A stretch of DNA of 64,000 bases, taken from assembly GCA_008828725.1 (NCBI GenBank), contig MEHQ01002813.1, positions 286,305-350,304 on the forward strand, in the 5' to 3' direction. Shown piece by piece: positions 62,301 to 64,000 of this stretch. Position 1 is the first letter of the stretch, and each line of letters starts with the position of its first letter. Made by a program: the position numbers and the translations under genes. This DNA is from Saccharina japonica. Its lineage: Eukaryota; Sar; Phaeophyceae; Laminariales; Laminariaceae. The notes beneath the pieces are model-generated. The model had not been told where the DNA came from. It searched no databases and saw only the letters and a program-made list of their open reading frames with translations.

Positions 62301-63982
62301 TCCTAAAATTCTTATCCTTGTTGGCAAGTAATCTTTTGTCGTCACTCGATAACACGGAGTAATAATCAGTAGTATATTATGCTCCAGAGTTGGATCCTCG
62401 AAGTATCGAGTAGTGGCCAATCAGAGTTCATTATGAATCAAGCCAGTGAAGGTATGCAGGGCAAGTTACCCAGTATCGTACCTGGTGTCTACCGTACTAT
62501 ATCGTAGGTGGTTTAGTTGCTCAGTATCCACGTGTGCAACAACATTCCTTCAAGTAAACACGATGCTGAATAATTGATAGGGTGTCGTATGTGATTTGGT
62601 TGCTCTGTGTGGTACAGCAGGTATTAATTACCGTACGTATAGAGACTGCGTACAAGATCAGTCACGATTGTTGTTGCGTCTTCTGGCGCAAGCTATCGTA
62701 GCAAAGGCATGTTGATGTTTGCGATTCAAGATCGTTGTGTATGTTGCTGTTCGTGATCCTCAAGATCATCTAGGGAGGAGGCGTGCAAAGGTTTGCACGC
62801 CCACCCTCTCACTCCTCTTCTTTTGCTCATCATCAGCCTCGCTTTTGAGCACATACATTAATCAACATTGTTGGCCTGGAGTCTTCTCTGCTATTGAAGC
62901 GTTCATACAAGTTTGCCTAACAGCGACTTGAGCGTTCACCCTCAAATGTAGGTTGTGTCTTGACTGGTCTTCAGCAATCCTACAGCGTACACACCAGCTA
63001 CGAGCAGCTACGAGCTGGTACACACGCAGAATCCACATCCTTATTATATTCAATCCTAAATTATCCCCATGTAGATATGCGCAGAATCTGCATAGTACCA
63101 CCCACCATACGACAAAAAGGCAGCGCGTTTGTCACCATTAATCCTTCTTTTTTCCCCATGACTAATTTTGTGTGTATTTCGTGCTGCCGTCCTTTCTCAT
63201 CATCATGATGAGCAGGGTTCTCCACCACCTTGCTCCGTCTTCTGGCGGCGGATGGACCGCGGGCATCCTCCTCAGCTCCATCCCCAAGCTCTCCGGATTT
63301 GCGGAAGACAACTATGTGAGTTTCCGTGGGTCTCCTTTTTTGGAAAGGGGATGCTTCTGAGTGGTCAACGTTGAAGCTCATGCTATTAATAGTAAAATAA
63401 CACCATCGTCGGATGGCAAAGAAAACCATAATTTTGTGATTTTGTTTTTTCACGATGGTAAAAACAAGAATCAGTATGTTATTTTTATATTTTCATGATG
63501 GCTGGTACGACGGAGTGACTGCAGTTGAAAATGTATCGAGATTCACACGATAGACATACACCCCTACTTACACGCAGGTCGGCAGCTCAGCTCAGGTGCG
63601 GAGCTATCTGATGTATCCGATGTATCCGGCCTATCTGATCTATCTGATCTATCTGATCTATCTGATCTGTCCGACGTACCACCTTTTCTTTTCATCCCCT
63701 CCTGCTCACCCCCCGACCTTACTCTTACTCAAACCCCGAATGCCGCGAACCCCTCCTCGAAACCCGCAGGGCGAGCTGTACCTCATCGGGTACCAGGGGA
63801 ACATCTACGACCTCCCTTGCGGAACCCTGTGCGACGACCATGGAGGCGTGTCGGGATCGAGCTCCTGCATGGACCAGTCGGACAACATACCCACGTACGA
63901 GGAGGTCGGTTGCTTCGCCGATGGGAGCCCCAGAGCGATGACCTTGGCCAGGGCTCCTGCTTGTAACACCATGAACGCTGAG
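52999..63982 (+). CDS. Gene C: secreted folate-receptor-like / HHIP-like beta-propeller / WSC protein (12 exons, continues past window)
   Basis: Exons: 52999-53310, 55402-55594, 56434-56573, 57309-57383, 57912-57992, 58807-58974, 59449-59614, 60140-60266, 60640-60839, 61931-62006, 63216-63315 and 63770-63982. All phases join over 617 residues. The ATG at 52999 is followed by an Arg/Ser-rich leader and a hydrophobic signal peptide ([19 protein letters not shown]). A Cys-rich folate-receptor-like domain follows (residues about 40-168), then a glucose/sorbosone-dehydrogenase-like six-bladed propeller of the HHIP-like type (about 215-565), and the start of a WSC-like Cys-rich domain (591 onward). 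HHIP-like proteins are extracellular; the ligand here is unknown. WSC domains are thought to bind carbohydrate, so a cell-wall or extracellular-matrix role is a reasonable inference. The gene continues beyond the right edge after donor gtgagg. Confidence 0.88.
55040..55178. repeat. ATCTACAGATG minisatellite
   Basis: Twelve nearly perfect 11-bp units (GATCTACAGAT) in the first intron of gene C; related in sequence to the 15-bp array at 8540. Confidence 0.9.
57400..57790. repeat. TGTCTGTCTT tract in gene C intron
   Basis: Pyrimidine-rich TCTTGTCTTTCTGTCTTGTC units filling most of the intron between 57384 and 57911. Confidence 0.9.
58760..58800. repeat. (TTC)n tract at acceptor of gene C exon 6
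   Basis: CTTCTTCTTC run ending at the ctgcag acceptor; it acts as the polypyrimidine tract. Confidence 0.88.
59152..59325. repeat. (ATCT)n microsatellite
   Basis: About 40 ATCT units with few interruptions, in the intron after gene C exon 6. Confidence 0.92.
60284..60636. repeat. (TATGG)n and (GATAY)n fill an entire gene C intron
   Basis: The intron 60267-60639 is almost wholly made of TATGG pentamers (60284-60395) then GATATGATACGATACGA units up to the cacacag acceptor. Confidence 0.9.
60840..61270 (+). pseudogene. Serial decayed copies of gene C exon 9 donor edge
   Basis: The end of exon 9 plus the start of its intron (TCTGCGGCGACCGGACCGTC through the donor gtgagaatatcg) recurs at about 60943-60983 almost identically, with an intact donor at 60983. 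It recurs more diverged at about 61089-61135 (CTGCGGTGATCGAACCGTCA) and strongly diverged at about 61219-61275. Spacing is about 143, 147 and 133 bp. Intron sequence (GTTGGGTACGTATGGTATCA) is copied along with the exon edge. Confidence 0.88.
61462..61765 (+). mobile_element. tRNA-derived SINE, plus-strand copy
   Basis: The head resembles a tRNA gene: an A-box-like TGGTCGAACTGGTAGT and a B-box GGGTTCGATTCTCC at 61521. An unrelated body follows (TTCTCAAATGACACC, GTCGAGAGC, CTCGCGATAAAAATGCAAGG) and then a tail with GATCTGAGTTACGACTAGGG. The same order of blocks is found on the opposite strand at 24030-24430. It sits in a gene C intron. Confidence 0.72.
63902..63982 (+). other. Gene C start of WSC-like domain
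   Basis: The last visible exon ends [20 protein letters not shown] then ACNTMNAE. The pattern GCF.D...RAM......C.TMNAE matches the opening of a WSC domain (GC..D...RAL......MT...C). Only about 27 residues are in the window, so this call is moderate. Confidence 0.62.
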
Positions 63983-64000
63983 GTGAGGGAGGGGGAGGGA

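Larger units (their letters stand above)
56434..63837 (+). other. Gene C HHIP-like/sorbosone dehydrogenase-type propeller
   Basis: Successive exons give [109 protein letters not shown] and [17 protein letters not shown]. The blocks [26 protein letters not shown] and GGYVYRG are hallmarks of the family. Whether it has dehydrogenase activity or binds a ligand like HHIP cannot be told. Confidence 0.86.

Overview
The window is intron-rich, repeat-dense eukaryotic nuclear DNA. A stramenopile, most likely a brown alga, is the best guess. This rests on three things: split genes with GC-rich exons of about 50-310 bp separated by introns of 0.1-4 kb; a front-end desaturase of the type found in stramenopiles; and a secreted propeller protein ending in what looks like a WSC domain, a fold abundant in brown algae. 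The organism call is inference. There are no bacterial-style operons, rRNA, true tRNA genes or CRISPR arrays.

Three multi-exon genes could be assembled by matching reading frame, splice sites and intron phase. Gene A (minus strand, 18274 down to 689 and on past the left edge) has 13 recognised exons. It encodes a class I SAM-methyltransferase-like protein (motif LEIGAGHGKF) with a tetratricopeptide-like C-terminal region. Gene B (plus strand, about 34173-47427) is a nearly complete cytochrome b5-fused front-end fatty acid desaturase, probably Delta5-like, with heme histidines and all three histidine boxes. Gene C (plus strand, 52999 to past the right edge) encodes a secreted protein: signal peptide, folate-receptor-like Cys-rich domain, HHIP-like/sorbosone-dehydrogenase beta-propeller, then the start of a WSC domain. 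A and B are divergent and about 16 kb apart; B and C are in tandem about 5.6 kb apart. Nothing suggests that the three act in one pathway.

Most of the rest is repeats. Roughly 0-18.3 kb is gene A with its introns. At 18.5-22 kb lies a 3.4-kb non-autonomous LTR element with 631/611-bp LTRs and a 5-bp target duplication, 255 bp upstream of the first assigned exon of gene A. From 22 to 34 kb there are minisatellites, several TIR (MITE-like) families, a tRNA-derived SINE and a tandemly repeated CAG-rich region. Gene B fills 34-47.4 kb, 47.4-53 kb is repeats, and gene C fills 53-64 kb.

The most unusual signal is that intron/exon borders have been tandemly copied into the adjacent introns. It occurs at three acceptors in gene B and one donor in gene C, leaving a graded series of decayed exon edges with decoy splice sites. 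Other points of interest are two GC-AG introns, a terminal-inverted-repeat element filled with satellite, a coding-like minisatellite next to a 380-bp CTG tract inside one desaturase intron, and introns made almost entirely of simple repeats.
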